Part shown: in pieces, positions 55,557 to 64,000 of the stretch
Position numbering within the stretch: position 1 is the stretch's first letter
Layout of the letters: every line of letters begins with the position of its first letter
Assembly: GCA_003838145.1 (NCBI GenBank)
Contig: QYZZ01000122.1
Span: 1 to 64,000, forward strand
Reading direction: 5' to 3'
DNA from: Tindallia sp. MSAO_Bac2
GTDB taxonomy: Bacteria > Bacillota > Clostridia > Peptostreptococcales > Tindalliaceae
DNA length: 64,000 nt
Program-made: the position numbers and the translations under genes
The notes under the pieces: generated by a model
Seen by the model: only the letters and a program-made list of their open reading frames with translations
Told to the model about the DNA's origin: nothing
Databases searched by the model: none

Positions 55557-56232
55557 AACCGTAAATCCCCCTCTGTACATCCCGCACAATATTTCCTTTT
55601 TCCAGCGCTACTACACGCTGTTGCATCACATCGACGATATCCTTAGCATGGGTTGCCATTAAAATTGTGGTTCCCCTGCGGCTGATGTGTCTTAATACTT
55701 TCATAACTTCCCAGGCTGTATCCGGATCCAGGTTACCTGTAGGTTCATCTGCGATTAAAATAATCGGCCGATTAACAATTGCTCTCGCAATGGAAACCCT
55801 TTGCTTTTCACCTCCGGACAGCTGGTGTGGATATTGACTGGCACGATCACTCAAACCAACCATTCCCAGCATCATAGGCACCTGCCTCCTGATTTCTTTG
55901 GGCGATGCACCAGTGACCTGCATGGCAAAAGCAACATTTTCATACAATGTTTTGTCTTCCAGCAATCTAAAGTCCTGAAAAACAACACTGATTTTCCGGC
56001 GAAGATAAGGTATTTGTCTCTGCGAAAGTTTTGTTATATCTTCACCGTCAACAAGAATTTTCCCGCCAGTTGCCTGCTCTTCTCTTAAGAGAAGCTTAAT
56101 AAAGGTTGATTTTCCAGCACCGCTGGGTCCAACCAGAAATAAAAATTCGCCTTTATTAATTTTAAGATTTATATTTTTCAACGCATGAACGCCGTTATCA
56201 TAAACTTTGCTTGTATTTCTGAATTCGATCAA
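55546..56232 (-). CDS. ftsE: Cell division ATP-binding protein FtsE
   Basis: ABC ATPase, 228 residues. Walker A GPSGAGKSTFIKLL, Q-loop VFQDFRLL, signature LSGGEKQRVSIARAI, Walker B ILIADEPTGNLD and H-loop MATHA. Pairs with FtsX, whose start it overlaps. First gene of ftsE-ftsX-M23; the promoter lies in the 137-nt spacer shared with the divergent 5-formyl-THF cyclo-ligase gene. Confidence 0.96.
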   Translation of the reverse strand: MIEFRNTSKVYDNGVHALKNINLKINKGEFLFLVGPSGAGKSTFIKLLLREEQATGGKILVDGEDITKLSQRQIPYLRRKISVVFQDFRLLEDKTLYENVAFAMQVTGASPKEIRRQVPMMLGMVGLSDRASQYPHQLSGGEKQRVSIARAIVNRPIILIADEPTGNLDPDTAWEVMKVLRHISRRGTTILMATHAKDIVDVMQQRVVALEKGNIVRDVQRGIYGYEA

Positions 56233-56369
56233 AGATTAACCACTCCTGAAATTAGACTCTTTCAATCCTTATTATAACCTTATCACGAGCATAATTGCAA
56301 GAAATCTGATAAAATGAATGTATATACTCAGTTATTTGTAATAATATCTTAACATAAGGAGAGATTTTC

Positions 56370-56936
56370 ATGAAGAAAGATATAAGACAATCAATGACAA
56401 AGCGAAGAGAGGCTTTGAATCCTAAAGAGGTTCATGAAAAGAGCAGTTTGATTCACCAGCAGCTCTTCGGGATGGATGCCTGGAAAAAAGCAAAGCACAT
56501 GATGGTATACCTTGATTTCAGAAACGAGGTAAAGACAGGCTCATTGATCCAGTCATTCCTTCAAAACGGCAAGAAAGTTTCAATACCTGTAACCAACCCT
56601 TCAGATTACAGCCTTACAGTATCTGAGTTAAAGGATCCCGAAAAAGACCTTCAGGTGGCTCAGTTTGGATTATTGGAACCAAATCCTGATGCTCTCAGAC
56701 CTATGGATCCACAAGAGCTGGATTTGGTAGTTGTTCCTGGTGTCGCCTTTGATCGTGAAGGCTATCGGGTGGGATTCGGAGCAGGTTATTATGACCGTTT
56801 TTTACCGCAACTAAACGAAAACACTGCATTAGTTTCACTTGTGTATGATTTTCAGCTGATACCAAGGGTACCCAGAGAACCCCATGACATTGCTGTTCAT
56901 TGGATTATTACCGAAAGCGAACTCATTAAATGCTAA
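56370..56936 (+). CDS. 5-formyltetrahydrofolate cyclo-ligase
   Basis: Converts 5-formyl-THF to 5,10-methenyl-THF with ATP, a one-carbon pool rescue enzyme. 188 residues. Typical motifs: IRQSMTKRREAL, HMMVYLDFRNEVKTGSLIQSF, PQELDLVVVPGVAFDREGYRVGFGAGYYDRFLPQL (the RxGxGxGYYDR block) and HDIAVHWIITES. ATG follows AGGAGAG. Divergent from ftsE. Confidence 0.95.
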   Translation: MKKDIRQSMTKRREALNPKEVHEKSSLIHQQLFGMDAWKKAKHMMVYLDFRNEVKTGSLIQSFLQNGKKVSIPVTNPSDYSLTVSELKDPEKDLQVAQFGLLEPNPDALRPMDPQELDLVVVPGVAFDREGYRVGFGAGYYDRFLPQLNENTALVSLVYDFQLIPRVPREPHDIAVHWIITESELIKC

Positions 56937-56940
56937 AGAA

Positions 56941-56966
56941 CGGGCTCCTTCATTTGAAGGAGCCCG
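56941..56966. terminator. Bidirectional terminator between the cyclo-ligase gene and the Lon-like gene
   Basis: CGGGCTCCTT and AAGGAGCCCG pair perfectly over ten bases with a 6-nt loop; TCTGTTTT follows on the plus side. It lies between two converging genes. Confidence 0.8.
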
Positions 56967-56972
56967 TCTGTT

Positions 56973-59387
56973 TTAGTCGTCTTTAGCTGATTTATTCTTG
57001 TTCCGTTCTTCTTCATGAATGCTTTTAAGTTTGCCGCTTACCATTGCATTTATGGTTCCTTCGGGATAGTTACCTTCTTCATCTTCAGTACCAGCCGGTA
57101 TACCAGTTAAAATTTCAATCCCTTCTTCAACATGCCCAATGGCATAAATATGAAATTGGTTATCCTTTACAGCTTCCACCACTTCGTCCTTCAACATCAG
57201 GTTTTTCATATTCTGCCTGGGGATGATAACGCCCTGTTCTCCAGTGAAACCCATACGCTTGCACACATCGAAAAATCCTTCGATTTTCTCGTTAACTCCA
57301 CCAATTGGTTGTATTTCACCATTTTGATTAACCGAACCGGTAACTGCGATAGACTGTTTTATGGGTGTATTTGAGATACTCGAAAGAATCCCATAAAGTT
57401 CGGTGCTTGATGCACTATCACCATCAATCATTGAATAATTTTGCTCAAAACTGATACTGACAGATAGAGAAATCGGGTGTTCCTGGGCATATTTTTTACC
57501 AAGATATCCACTGAGCACGTATACTCCTTTTGAATGAATAGGACCACTCTTCGCTACTTCTCTCTCGATGTTTATAATTCCCGGTTTTCCACGATAAGTT
57601 GTAACAGTTATCCGAGTTGGTTTGCCAAAAGAATGCTGGCCGGAACCCATTACTACCAGTCCGTTGATTTGCCCGATTTTTTCTCCCGTAACATCCATTA
57701 ACAGAGTGCCATCTTCAAATAACTCATTCAGCTTTTCTTCATACTTATTATTACGGTAAGTTCTTTCCTCAATGGCTTTTTCCACATGCTCTACAGCAAC
57801 AACATCTGCACCGCCCTCTGTAGCCCACTGATCTGCTTCATAAAGCACTTCCACCACCTGGCTAAAACGGGAAGTCAGTTTCTCCTGATGGTCTGCCAGA
57901 CGCGAGCTATATTGAATTACTCTGCAAACGGCTGATCGATCAAAATTTTTAAGTCCAACTTCTTCGCAATGAGTAGCGATGAAAGCAGCCATCTTTTCCA
58001 TGCTTTCCTGATCTTTACTCATTTCTGTATCAAAGTCTGCCATGATTTTAAATAGTTTCTTAAAATCTTCATCCAGGGCATAAAGAAGGTTATAGGTATA
58101 GGCATCACCTATCAGTAATACTTTAATATCCAACGGAATCGGCTCAGGCTTAAGCATCGAAGTGACCATTAGTCCCATTTGCTGAGATAGGTTCTCTATG
58201 TTTATTTCTCCAGTTTTAAGCGCACGTTTTAAAGTGTCCCAGGCATAAGGCTGCAACAGTATTTCTCTTGTGTGAAGGAGCAGGAATCCGCCGTTAGCCA
58301 TATGAAGGGATCCTGGCTTTATTTGAGTAAAGTCAGTTCTGAGGGCTCCCATTTCATTTTTGTATTCAATAGCTCCCATCAGGTTGTAAAAAGTTGGATT
58401 GTTTTCGTTTATAATCGGAGCGTGTTTTGTTTCGCTGTGATCGATAAAAAGATTCACGCGATACCGGATTTGAAAGTTATCATCGCTTCCTCTTTTCATG
58501 AATAAGGCAGCGGCTCCCTTGTCCTGTGAAGATTCATCACCTTTCCTGAAACGATGAATGTTTTCAACAATATCCCTTTCCATTTCATTAATATATTCTC
58601 TGATTTCTTTTCGATGATTATAACGGTTTAACAGTTTTTTAATGTAATAATTAATTACATCGTATCCGGTCTGCTCGTCGAGCTTTTTAATTTTTCTTCT
58701 CAGTTTTTCTTCAAGATCTTTAATTTCATTAAACATTTCAAAGGTCTTCAAACTGAGCTCGTTGGATTTTTCTCTTATTTCATCCATCTTTTCCGCTGAC
58801 AGGTTTTCATATTCTTCCTGGCTCATAGGACGGTCTTCAACCAGTGGAATCGTAACTAAACCATGCTCAGTTTCTTTAAACATAAAACCGTATTCCGAAG
58901 CAACCTCATTGAGCTTTTTTATCATTTCCTGATTCTTTTCCTGATACTCTTTAACCAATTCAGTTTTTTTGGATTCGTATTCCGTACTTCGGAATGCCGT
59001 AACTATTTCGTTGCGAATCTGTTCAATCATTGATTCAATGTCTTTTTTAAATTGTCTTCCGACTCCTGCTTCCATGCCTAAAGCTTTAGGCTTATCCGGA
59101 TGCTTAAAATTGTAAACATATACCCAATCCTGCGGTGTTTGCATACTTTCTGCGTAAGATCTGGCAATAGATTCTGTATAACTGCTCCTCCCCGTTCCAC
59201 TAAGTCCGGAAACATAGATGTTATAGCCTCTTTTCTTCATTTTGAGTCCAAATTCAAGTGACTTCGCAGCTCGGTCCTGACCGATAATCCCTTTCAGGGG
59301 TTTTAGATCTTTTGTTGTGTCGAAACTGAAAGTATCCATTGAGCAAAAGCTGTTCAACCGCTGCCAGTCTATTTTATACTTTTCCAT
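56973..59387 (-). CDS. Lon-like ATP-dependent protease (LonB/LonC-type)
   Basis: 804 residues. N-terminal nucleotide-binding part with GLSGTGRSSYTE (an arginine where most Walker A have lysine, common in this family), a large helical insert (about 160-280), an AAA region (NNPTFYNLMGAIEYKN, GGFLLLHTREILLQP) and a C-terminal S16 protease domain. The catalytic serine is in MIDGDSASSTELYG and lysine in GGVNEKIEGFF. No substrate is known. AGGAGGACTCAGATC precedes the ATG. Confidence 0.9.
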   Translation of the reverse strand: MEKYKIDWQRLNSFCSMDTFSFDTTKDLKPLKGIIGQDRAAKSLEFGLKMKKRGYNIYVSGLSGTGRSSYTESIARSYAESMQTPQDWVYVYNFKHPDKPKALGMEAGVGRQFKKDIESMIEQIRNEIVTAFRSTEYESKKTELVKEYQEKNQEMIKKLNEVASEYGFMFKETEHGLVTIPLVEDRPMSQEEYENLSAEKMDEIREKSNELSLKTFEMFNEIKDLEEKLRRKIKKLDEQTGYDVINYYIKKLLNRYNHRKEIREYINEMERDIVENIHRFRKGDESSQDKGAAALFMKRGSDDNFQIRYRVNLFIDHSETKHAPIINENNPTFYNLMGAIEYKNEMGALRTDFTQIKPGSLHMANGGFLLLHTREILLQPYAWDTLKRALKTGEINIENLSQQMGLMVTSMLKPEPIPLDIKVLLIGDAYTYNLLYALDEDFKKLFKIMADFDTEMSKDQESMEKMAAFIATHCEEVGLKNFDRSAVCRVIQYSSRLADHQEKLTSRFSQVVEVLYEADQWATEGGADVVAVEHVEKAIEERTYRNNKYEEKLNELFEDGTLLMDVTGEKIGQINGLVVMGSGQHSFGKPTRITVTTYRGKPGIINIEREVAKSGPIHSKGVYVLSGYLGKKYAQEHPISLSVSISFEQNYSMIDGDSASSTELYGILSSISNTPIKQSIAVTGSVNQNGEIQPIGGVNEKIEGFFDVCKRMGFTGEQGVIIPRQNMKNLMLKDEVVEAVKDNQFHIYAIGHVEEGIEILTGIPAGTEDEEGNYPEGTINAMVSGKLKSIHEEERNKNKSAKDD

Positions 59388-59486
59388 GATCTGAGTCCTC
59401 CTTTGATGCTGCTCTCCATTAACGGGCTCTTATCAGTGTATATACCAAGTTTTTTGCGAATCATTCAAGAGAAACGATAATAAAAA

Positions 59487-59515
59487 AAACACCCGCAAAG
59501 TGTCAACAGGTGTTT
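59487..59515 (-). terminator. Terminator of the phosphodiester-glycosidase-like gene
   Basis: AAACACC and GGTGTTT pair over seven bases around a 15-nt loop, followed on the minus strand by eight T. It follows the stop at 59562 and precedes the Lon-like gene. Confidence 0.75.
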
Positions 59516-59561
59516 AATTTGCTTTTATGACTGTATTTCTGCCGTCCAGTAACATAATTGT

Positions 59562-62500
59562 TTAATTTGAAGAAGGCGAGCTGTAAAACATGACCGTCTG
59601 GTCGCTTCCGTCCCAAGTGTATGATACGTCCATCATCTGTGCAAATCGGGAAATCGGGACGAAGGTTCTTCCTTGTCGAATTTCTGCAGTTGTGTCCATT
59701 TCCATCACTTTTTCTTCGCTTTTAAGTTGTGTGCTTCCAATAACCACCTGCAATAGGATTCCTTCATTTGTCCGGATTGATACAGTTTCGGTTTCGCCGT
59801 CCCAATGAACATTCTCATCAGGGATTCCCAGTGCTGCAGACACATAGCGAACCGGCACCATTGTTCGGCCATCTTTTATATAGGGACTGGCGTCCATCAA
59901 AACTTTTTCTCCATTGATGGTATAATGTTGTAACCCGACACCGAACAGGATTCCATCCAATCCTTCCTGATGTCCTCCAATCTCTTGCTGTTCTTTCACT
60001 TTGTAAAACACTTCGTCTCCTGACCGATAAAGATGCACTTCACGACCTGCATCATTTCCCATGCCAATGTAACGAATTCCATCTCTCATCTCTGTTCCAA
60101 CACTACCGTTCCCAAAGAACACATAAACATTTTTTCCGTTTTCGGCCAGATTTTTAAGTTGCTCATTAAAAAGGTTTGCTTCAAGCTCATCACTAAAACC
60201 TAACGGCCCCCAAATTGGCTTAGGCATTATTACAATGACATTTTGAGACATATTCCCGGATAAAAGGTTTTTCAACCATGGCCACTGTTGATAATTGGTT
60301 CTTCTTAGACCATCATTACTGTTGTTAAGTAAAATAAACGTTTGCTGACCACTTTGTTGAGTGCCGTATCCCTGCGAATGAGTCAAAAGGTCTTGTCCAT
60401 TCTGTCGAAGGGTGTTGTCATGCAGAATGGTCCATCTTTCATCAATTTTTTCTGGTTCTTTGTTTTTGGCGTCCTGAATTCTTCCTCCTGCTTCCTGGGC
60501 CGACAGCTTCGGCAAAGAAAAGGGCGCAGTGGCTTCGAGTCCGTCAAACTTGAGCGTTCCTTTTGTTTTAAAGAAAGGCTCCGGTTCAACAACATATATT
60601 CGTTCAAGGTTTATTGGAGAAGAAATGTTGTTTGGAAGATTCCCTTTAAGTTGCTGCCACCCTGTCCAGTCAATACCTCGCTTAAGATCCAGGACATGAT
60701 TATTTCCTTGTCCATCTTTTACCTGGGCACGTATCCAGTGAGGTGCTGTTTCCTTCGCATGGGCCCAAATGCTGATTTCCCTAGTGCCCGAAGGAAGTGC
60801 TAAATTCGTCCCAAAGCTAATGTATGCTGCGGTGGTTTCCGTTGATTCAGTAAAGTCGTATGTTAGTTCCAGTGAACTATTGTTAACTTTACCTTCACTT
60901 GCAATCCTTACATTTCCTTTCACAGCATCCGGGTATCCAATAAACTCAGGTTTAAAATTATCCAGGTTTGGCATCGCTGATCTCTGAGACCCTACTGCCA
61001 CTGGAATCGCAGCTGCGTGACCATTATAGGCAGCTCGAAGAACAGTAGCACCATCCCATTCTCCGCTCATATAATAACCATTCCTAAAAGTACCTGCTCC
61101 TTTTTCATCCGTCCACTGCACTCTGTCAAAGTCCAGCAATGCCCTGTTGCCTCTAAAATCGATACCTTCCACTGCAAGTTCCAATCTTTCATTATGACCC
61201 AGTTTATAAACCGGTGCGTTGATTTGAATTGCTGCTACATCCTCTAAAATGCGGAATTCTTTTTGTTCCCGAAAATCTTGAAAGCTTGCTTCCACCACCA
61301 GTTTTCCGGATTCTTCAGGAATGAGTTTTCCGTCTTCAACCCTTCCTGATCCTTCAAGAATTCTATAGGAAACATCGCTGTTGTTAATGGCTATTGGTCG
61401 ATAGCTTTCATCATATCCTTTGATGTTTAGAGGGATACCGTTGTTCTTAAACAAATTGCTTTGAGGTGCTTCCAAAACAATGCCGCCAATATTATCGCCG
61501 GATTCAGGGTTTGGCGATATTGCCAAGGCATTAATTATTCTACGCTGACTCCCGTCAGACGGAACATTTGCCAGATGAGGAATTGCTTCTCCTGGATTTC
61601 TAATCATCATTGTTGTTGAGCCGCCACCGTCCATCATGATGGCGTCGTAGCTTCCTGCTTCCATCATTAACCGGGCCATTACTTCGCCGTTTACACCCTG
61701 ATAAGAGTGGTGTCTCCCATCTACAGTGGCCATTATAAGCTGATTTCCTTCTCGATTAATTCCAATGGCTGTTCTAGGCTGACTTCCGTTTGTGTGTCTT
61801 GAAGGTGGTAATACTTGTCCGTTCCGCAGTATAGGAGTCCCGCCACCTACTGCCAGGTGAATGCCTTCAAGACTGGGAGCTGTTTGAGGGTGTACTTTTA
61901 CACGTTCACCCAGATTAAAACTGGACTTCAGCCGTTTACCGTTTTCTCCGGAAGCGATAATCGCGTAACCGTTGTGAGGAATATCAGTGGAAGGAAGACT
62001 TTGCCGGATTTCGCTGACAATATCATCTTTAACAATTACTTCGACTAAATCTGAATATTCTCCTGCGGCCCCCGGCGTCTTTGATCCCCAGTTAGAATCG
62101 AGCACGGTTATAGATGCATAGTTCCAGTTTATACGATTATATGCTCCAACGCTCAGAATGATGTCATTTTCAGTTGTGATAAATGAACGGTTTTGCAGAG
62201 AGTTTATAGCAGCCTTCATCTCCTTTGTAATGATTACGGAAGAAAAGTCCTGGGCAGTTCCAGGGTCGCTAATTAGCTGTCCTTTCCTAATCATAACGCC
62301 CAGAGGTGAATCCGGGTTAGTTACATAAAAGTAGTCTGCGTTGATCGCAGCGATAGGATGTGTTTTTTGTTCGAGCATTTTTCCAAGCGTTTCTCTCTGT
62401 GACACGCCACTAGAACTTTGTATTAGATCAATTTCGCTCTTGTCATTATTCAGGTCTACTTTCACCACATTCATATGCAGCCAACCGCTTTCACCAAACC

Positions 62501-62654
62501 TGAGAATATTATCGTGAACAACACCACTTCCTATTGTGTTGCTTTTTCTGCTTTCATAAAGATAATCTCTTGCCAGAGCATTTTGCGCTAAAGAACAAAG
62601 CGTCAATAAACTTACCAAGCCGATAGTTATTATTTTCGTTTTCCACGAAACCAT
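59562..62654 (-). CDS. Secreted NAGPA-domain protein with copper amine oxidase-like C-terminus
   Basis: About 1030 residues. Signal peptide (IITIGLVSLLTLCSLAQNALA). Residues about 60-400 form a phosphodiester-glycosidase (NAGPA) domain with INADYFYV, HLAVGGGTPILRNGQV, SQPRTAIGIN and DGGGSTTMM. The middle carries Ig-like and carbohydrate-binding-like beta regions (WTGWQQLKGNLP) and a segment resembling a metallophosphatase-like fold. The C-terminus has a copper amine oxidase N1-like repeat (YIKDGRTMVPVRYVSAALGI, RQGRTFVPISRFAQMM), a wall-associated module in Firmicutes. ATG at 62654 follows GGAGGG. Probable wall polysaccharide trimming or modification; substrate unknown. Confidence 0.8.
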   Translation of the reverse strand: MVSWKTKIITIGLVSLLTLCSLAQNALARDYLYESRKSNTIGSGVVHDNILRFGESGWLHMNVVKVDLNNDKSEIDLIQSSSGVSQRETLGKMLEQKTHPIAAINADYFYVTNPDSPLGVMIRKGQLISDPGTAQDFSSVIITKEMKAAINSLQNRSFITTENDIILSVGAYNRINWNYASITVLDSNWGSKTPGAAGEYSDLVEVIVKDDIVSEIRQSLPSTDIPHNGYAIIASGENGKRLKSSFNLGERVKVHPQTAPSLEGIHLAVGGGTPILRNGQVLPPSRHTNGSQPRTAIGINREGNQLIMATVDGRHHSYQGVNGEVMARLMMEAGSYDAIMMDGGGSTTMMIRNPGEAIPHLANVPSDGSQRRIINALAISPNPESGDNIGGIVLEAPQSNLFKNNGIPLNIKGYDESYRPIAINNSDVSYRILEGSGRVEDGKLIPEESGKLVVEASFQDFREQKEFRILEDVAAIQINAPVYKLGHNERLELAVEGIDFRGNRALLDFDRVQWTDEKGAGTFRNGYYMSGEWDGATVLRAAYNGHAAAIPVAVGSQRSAMPNLDNFKPEFIGYPDAVKGNVRIASEGKVNNSSLELTYDFTESTETTAAYISFGTNLALPSGTREISIWAHAKETAPHWIRAQVKDGQGNNHVLDLKRGIDWTGWQQLKGNLPNNISSPINLERIYVVEPEPFFKTKGTLKFDGLEATAPFSLPKLSAQEAGGRIQDAKNKEPEKIDERWTILHDNTLRQNGQDLLTHSQGYGTQQSGQQTFILLNNSNDGLRRTNYQQWPWLKNLLSGNMSQNVIVIMPKPIWGPLGFSDELEANLFNEQLKNLAENGKNVYVFFGNGSVGTEMRDGIRYIGMGNDAGREVHLYRSGDEVFYKVKEQQEIGGHQEGLDGILFGVGLQHYTINGEKVLMDASPYIKDGRTMVPVRYVSAALGIPDENVHWDGETETVSIRTNEGILLQVVIGSTQLKSEEKVMEMDTTAEIRQGRTFVPISRFAQMMDVSYTWDGSDQTVMFYSSPSSN

Positions 62655-62831
62655 TGTTAATCCCTCCAAATATTACTTTACATACTGAATTACGCATTGA
62701 ACTTTCAAACCATTAATTCTGCACTAATTATAGCCGAAATACAAAGTTCCGTGGGTTACAGTTGTTTTACAGTTTCTTCAGTCTTCATCTTTCATATCGT
62801 TAAAAGCCTAATGCTCAAGCAGGGAAGTATA

Positions 62832-63689
62832 CTAGCTTTTTGCTTCAGAAAAACCTTCTCCCACCACTTCATGTATCGTAGACACCATCAGAAAGGCGTC
62901 TGGGTCTTCTTCATATACTAGCTTTTTCAACTTGACAACCTGAGCACGACTTACAACGCAAAGAAGCATATCTCTTTTTTCACCCGTATAAACACCCCTC
63001 GAGTCTATTGAAGTTACGCCTCTGCTCAGTTCATCAATAATTCTCTCTCCAATAATGTCAGATTTTCGAGATATAATGTAAAATGCTTTTGAGTAGCTAA
63101 GATCTTCTACAATAAAGTCAGCCAGTTTTACTAAAATATATAAGGCAATGACTGAGTACAGTGCAGTTTCGACTTTCTGATCAACAATACCGGCTATTCC
63201 AACTATAATTAAATCCAGTATCATCATTAATTTTGCAATGCTTATTGCAGGAAAATAATGATTAATCATAGCTCCTGCCAAGTCTGTTCCACCAGTGGTT
63301 CCACCCATTTTAAAGACCAGTCCTATTCCTACTCCCATGGTGACACCACCATAAATTGCTGCCAGCAGAATATCTGCTGTGATTGTGTAGTGTCCAAAAA
63401 AGACAATAAAAAGTCTAAGAAATAGTGATAGCATCAGCGTTGCATAGGCGGTTTTGGCGCCAAAAGCTTTCCCCAAAATCAAAATTCCTCCGATAAAAAG
63501 AGGAATATTGATGACCAGGTTCGTGATATCCATTGGAATGCCCATTAATCGTTGAATAACTACAGCCAAGCCTGTCACGCCGCCAGGTGCAATGGTATTG
63601 GGTTCAAGAAAAAAATGAAGTCCAAAAGCCATCAATGCACTACCCAAGGTCATAAAAGAATACTCTAATATAAACGTGCTTTTTTTCAT
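62832..63689 (-). CDS. YitT family membrane protein
   Basis: About 285 residues: five to six N-terminal helices (the UPF0750/DUF161 region, with NTIAPGGVTGLAVVIQRL, GGVTMGVGIGLVFKMGGTTGGTDL) and a C-terminal soluble DUF2179 domain (SRGVTSIDSRGVYTGEKRDMLLCVVSRAQVVKLKKLVYEEDPDAFLMVSTIHEVVGEGF). Function is unknown; DUF2179 may bind a ligand. Start at 63689 is preferred for its AAGGGA; the frame is open ten codons upstream. Confidence 0.88.
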   Translation of the reverse strand: MKKSTFILEYSFMTLGSALMAFGLHFFLEPNTIAPGGVTGLAVVIQRLMGIPMDITNLVINIPLFIGGILILGKAFGAKTAYATLMLSLFLRLFIVFFGHYTITADILLAAIYGGVTMGVGIGLVFKMGGTTGGTDLAGAMINHYFPAISIAKLMMILDLIIVGIAGIVDQKVETALYSVIALYILVKLADFIVEDLSYSKAFYIISRKSDIIGERIIDELSRGVTSIDSRGVYTGEKRDMLLCVVSRAQVVKLKKLVYEEDPDAFLMVSTIHEVVGEGFSEAKS

Positions 63690-63722
63690 CTGTATCGATT
63701 CCCTTCCGTGTTCATCCATCTT

Positions 63723-64000
63723 TTACAATTTCCATAAGGCTTTCCATAAAAATTGTGGAAGTACTGCCATCCTCTTAATACGCCAAGGTTCCTTCAATAG
63801 TCTGTAAAGCCACTCAAGACCTATTCTCTGAAATGCTGCAGGAGCCCTCTTCACCTTCCCTGCATATACATCCAAGCTTCCGCCAATTCCCATTACAATT
63901 TTACAAGGTAAGCGGTGACGGTTATCGTGTATCCATATTTCCTGCCTGGGAAACCCCAGGCCTACCAGCAACACGTCAGGGCTGGCATTATGTATCGTCT
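63723..64000 (-). CDS. WecG/TagA/CpsF-family glycosyltransferase, C-terminal part
   Basis: The frame runs off the right edge of the window; only the last 92 residues are present. VLLVGLGFPRQEIWIHDNRHRLPCKIVMGIGGSLDVYAGKVKRAPAAFQRIGLEWLYRLLKEPWR is the well-conserved C-terminal block of the WecG/TagA/CpsF family, which transfers N-acetylmannosamine or similar sugar to a lipid carrier for wall or surface polymer synthesis. Confidence 0.92.
   Translation of the reverse strand, partial: TIHNASPDVLLVGLGFPRQEIWIHDNRHRLPCKIVMGIGGSLDVYAGKVKRAPAAFQRIGLEWLYRLLKEPWRIKRMAVLPQFLWKALWKL

Noticed and set aside
56973..59387. Possible loss of ATPase activity in the Lon-like protease due to arginine in the Walker A motif
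   Set aside because: GxxGTGRS/T is, as I recall, normal in this Lon-like family, so it is not treated as a defect.
1..64000. CRISPR arrays, rRNA genes or intact tRNA genes
   Set aside because: No regular repeat-spacer pattern, no rRNA-like sequence and no complete cloverleaf was seen; only the 62-nt relic resembles tRNA.

Overview
The window looks like a chromosome segment of a low-GC, anaerobic, probably spore-forming member of the Clostridia. This rests on the WhiA-NUDIX-YvcK-RapZ-MurB cluster, HPr kinase, the dnaE-pfkA-pyk run, a GerMN-domain protein, FtsEX with an M23 hydrolase, and the energy genes: a selenocysteine formate dehydrogenase joined to NuoE/NuoF-like subunits, and RnfC/RnfD. 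Genus cannot be fixed from the sequence; an Alkaliphilus/Tindallia-like relative is only a guess.

Layout. 1-3.2 kb (minus): a short TspO-like protein and citrate lyase maturation genes citC-citX-citG, without citDEF. 3.3-8.25 kb: chrA diverges from a PadR-regulated plus-strand operon, padR-fetA-fetB-psuK-psuG, across a symmetric TATCGATATC-type operator. 8.3-12.5 kb: an accessory segment with a frameshifted membrane protein, a 608-aa protein with a duplicated helical domain, a small HTH protein, a broken GIY-YIG nuclease, a HARE-HTH protein and a 62-nt tRNA/tmRNA-end-like relic. 12.5-27.5 kb: core genes rlmD, gerM-like, pyk, pfkA, dnaE, a YqeB-type selenium/molybdenum protein, whiA, NUDIX, yvcK, rapZ, murB.

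27.5-36 kb is a molybdenum/selenium formate module. A Moco-type riboswitch candidate precedes moaA and a MOSC gene. Then come a rubrerythrin-like protein, fdhD, and fdhA, whose reading frame is interrupted by an in-frame UGA followed by an E. coli fdhF-like SECIS hairpin. Next to fdhA lie nuoF-, thioredoxin-ferredoxin- and nuoE-like genes. Together these predict an NAD(P)/ferredoxin-linked, possibly electron-bifurcating formate dehydrogenase.

36-39.2 kb holds hprK, pspC and uvrC. 39.3-47.2 kb is the most unusual part: three tatA-like genes and tatC, then torD, a Tat-signal molybdopterin oxidoreductase, a four-cluster ferredoxin subunit with a C-terminal membrane helix, rnfC and rnfD, closed by a terminator. 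No rnfG, E, A or B and no NrfD/PsrC-type anchor is present. The arrangement suggests that RnfCD carries cytosolic reducing power to an exported molybdoenzyme. 47.2-64 kb: uvrA, uvrB, ctpA, an EnvC-like M23 hydrolase, ftsX, ftsE, 5-formyl-THF cyclo-ligase, a Lon-like protease, a large secreted phosphodiester-glycosidase-like protein, a YitT transporter-like protein and the end of a WecG/TagA glycosyltransferase cut by the window edge.
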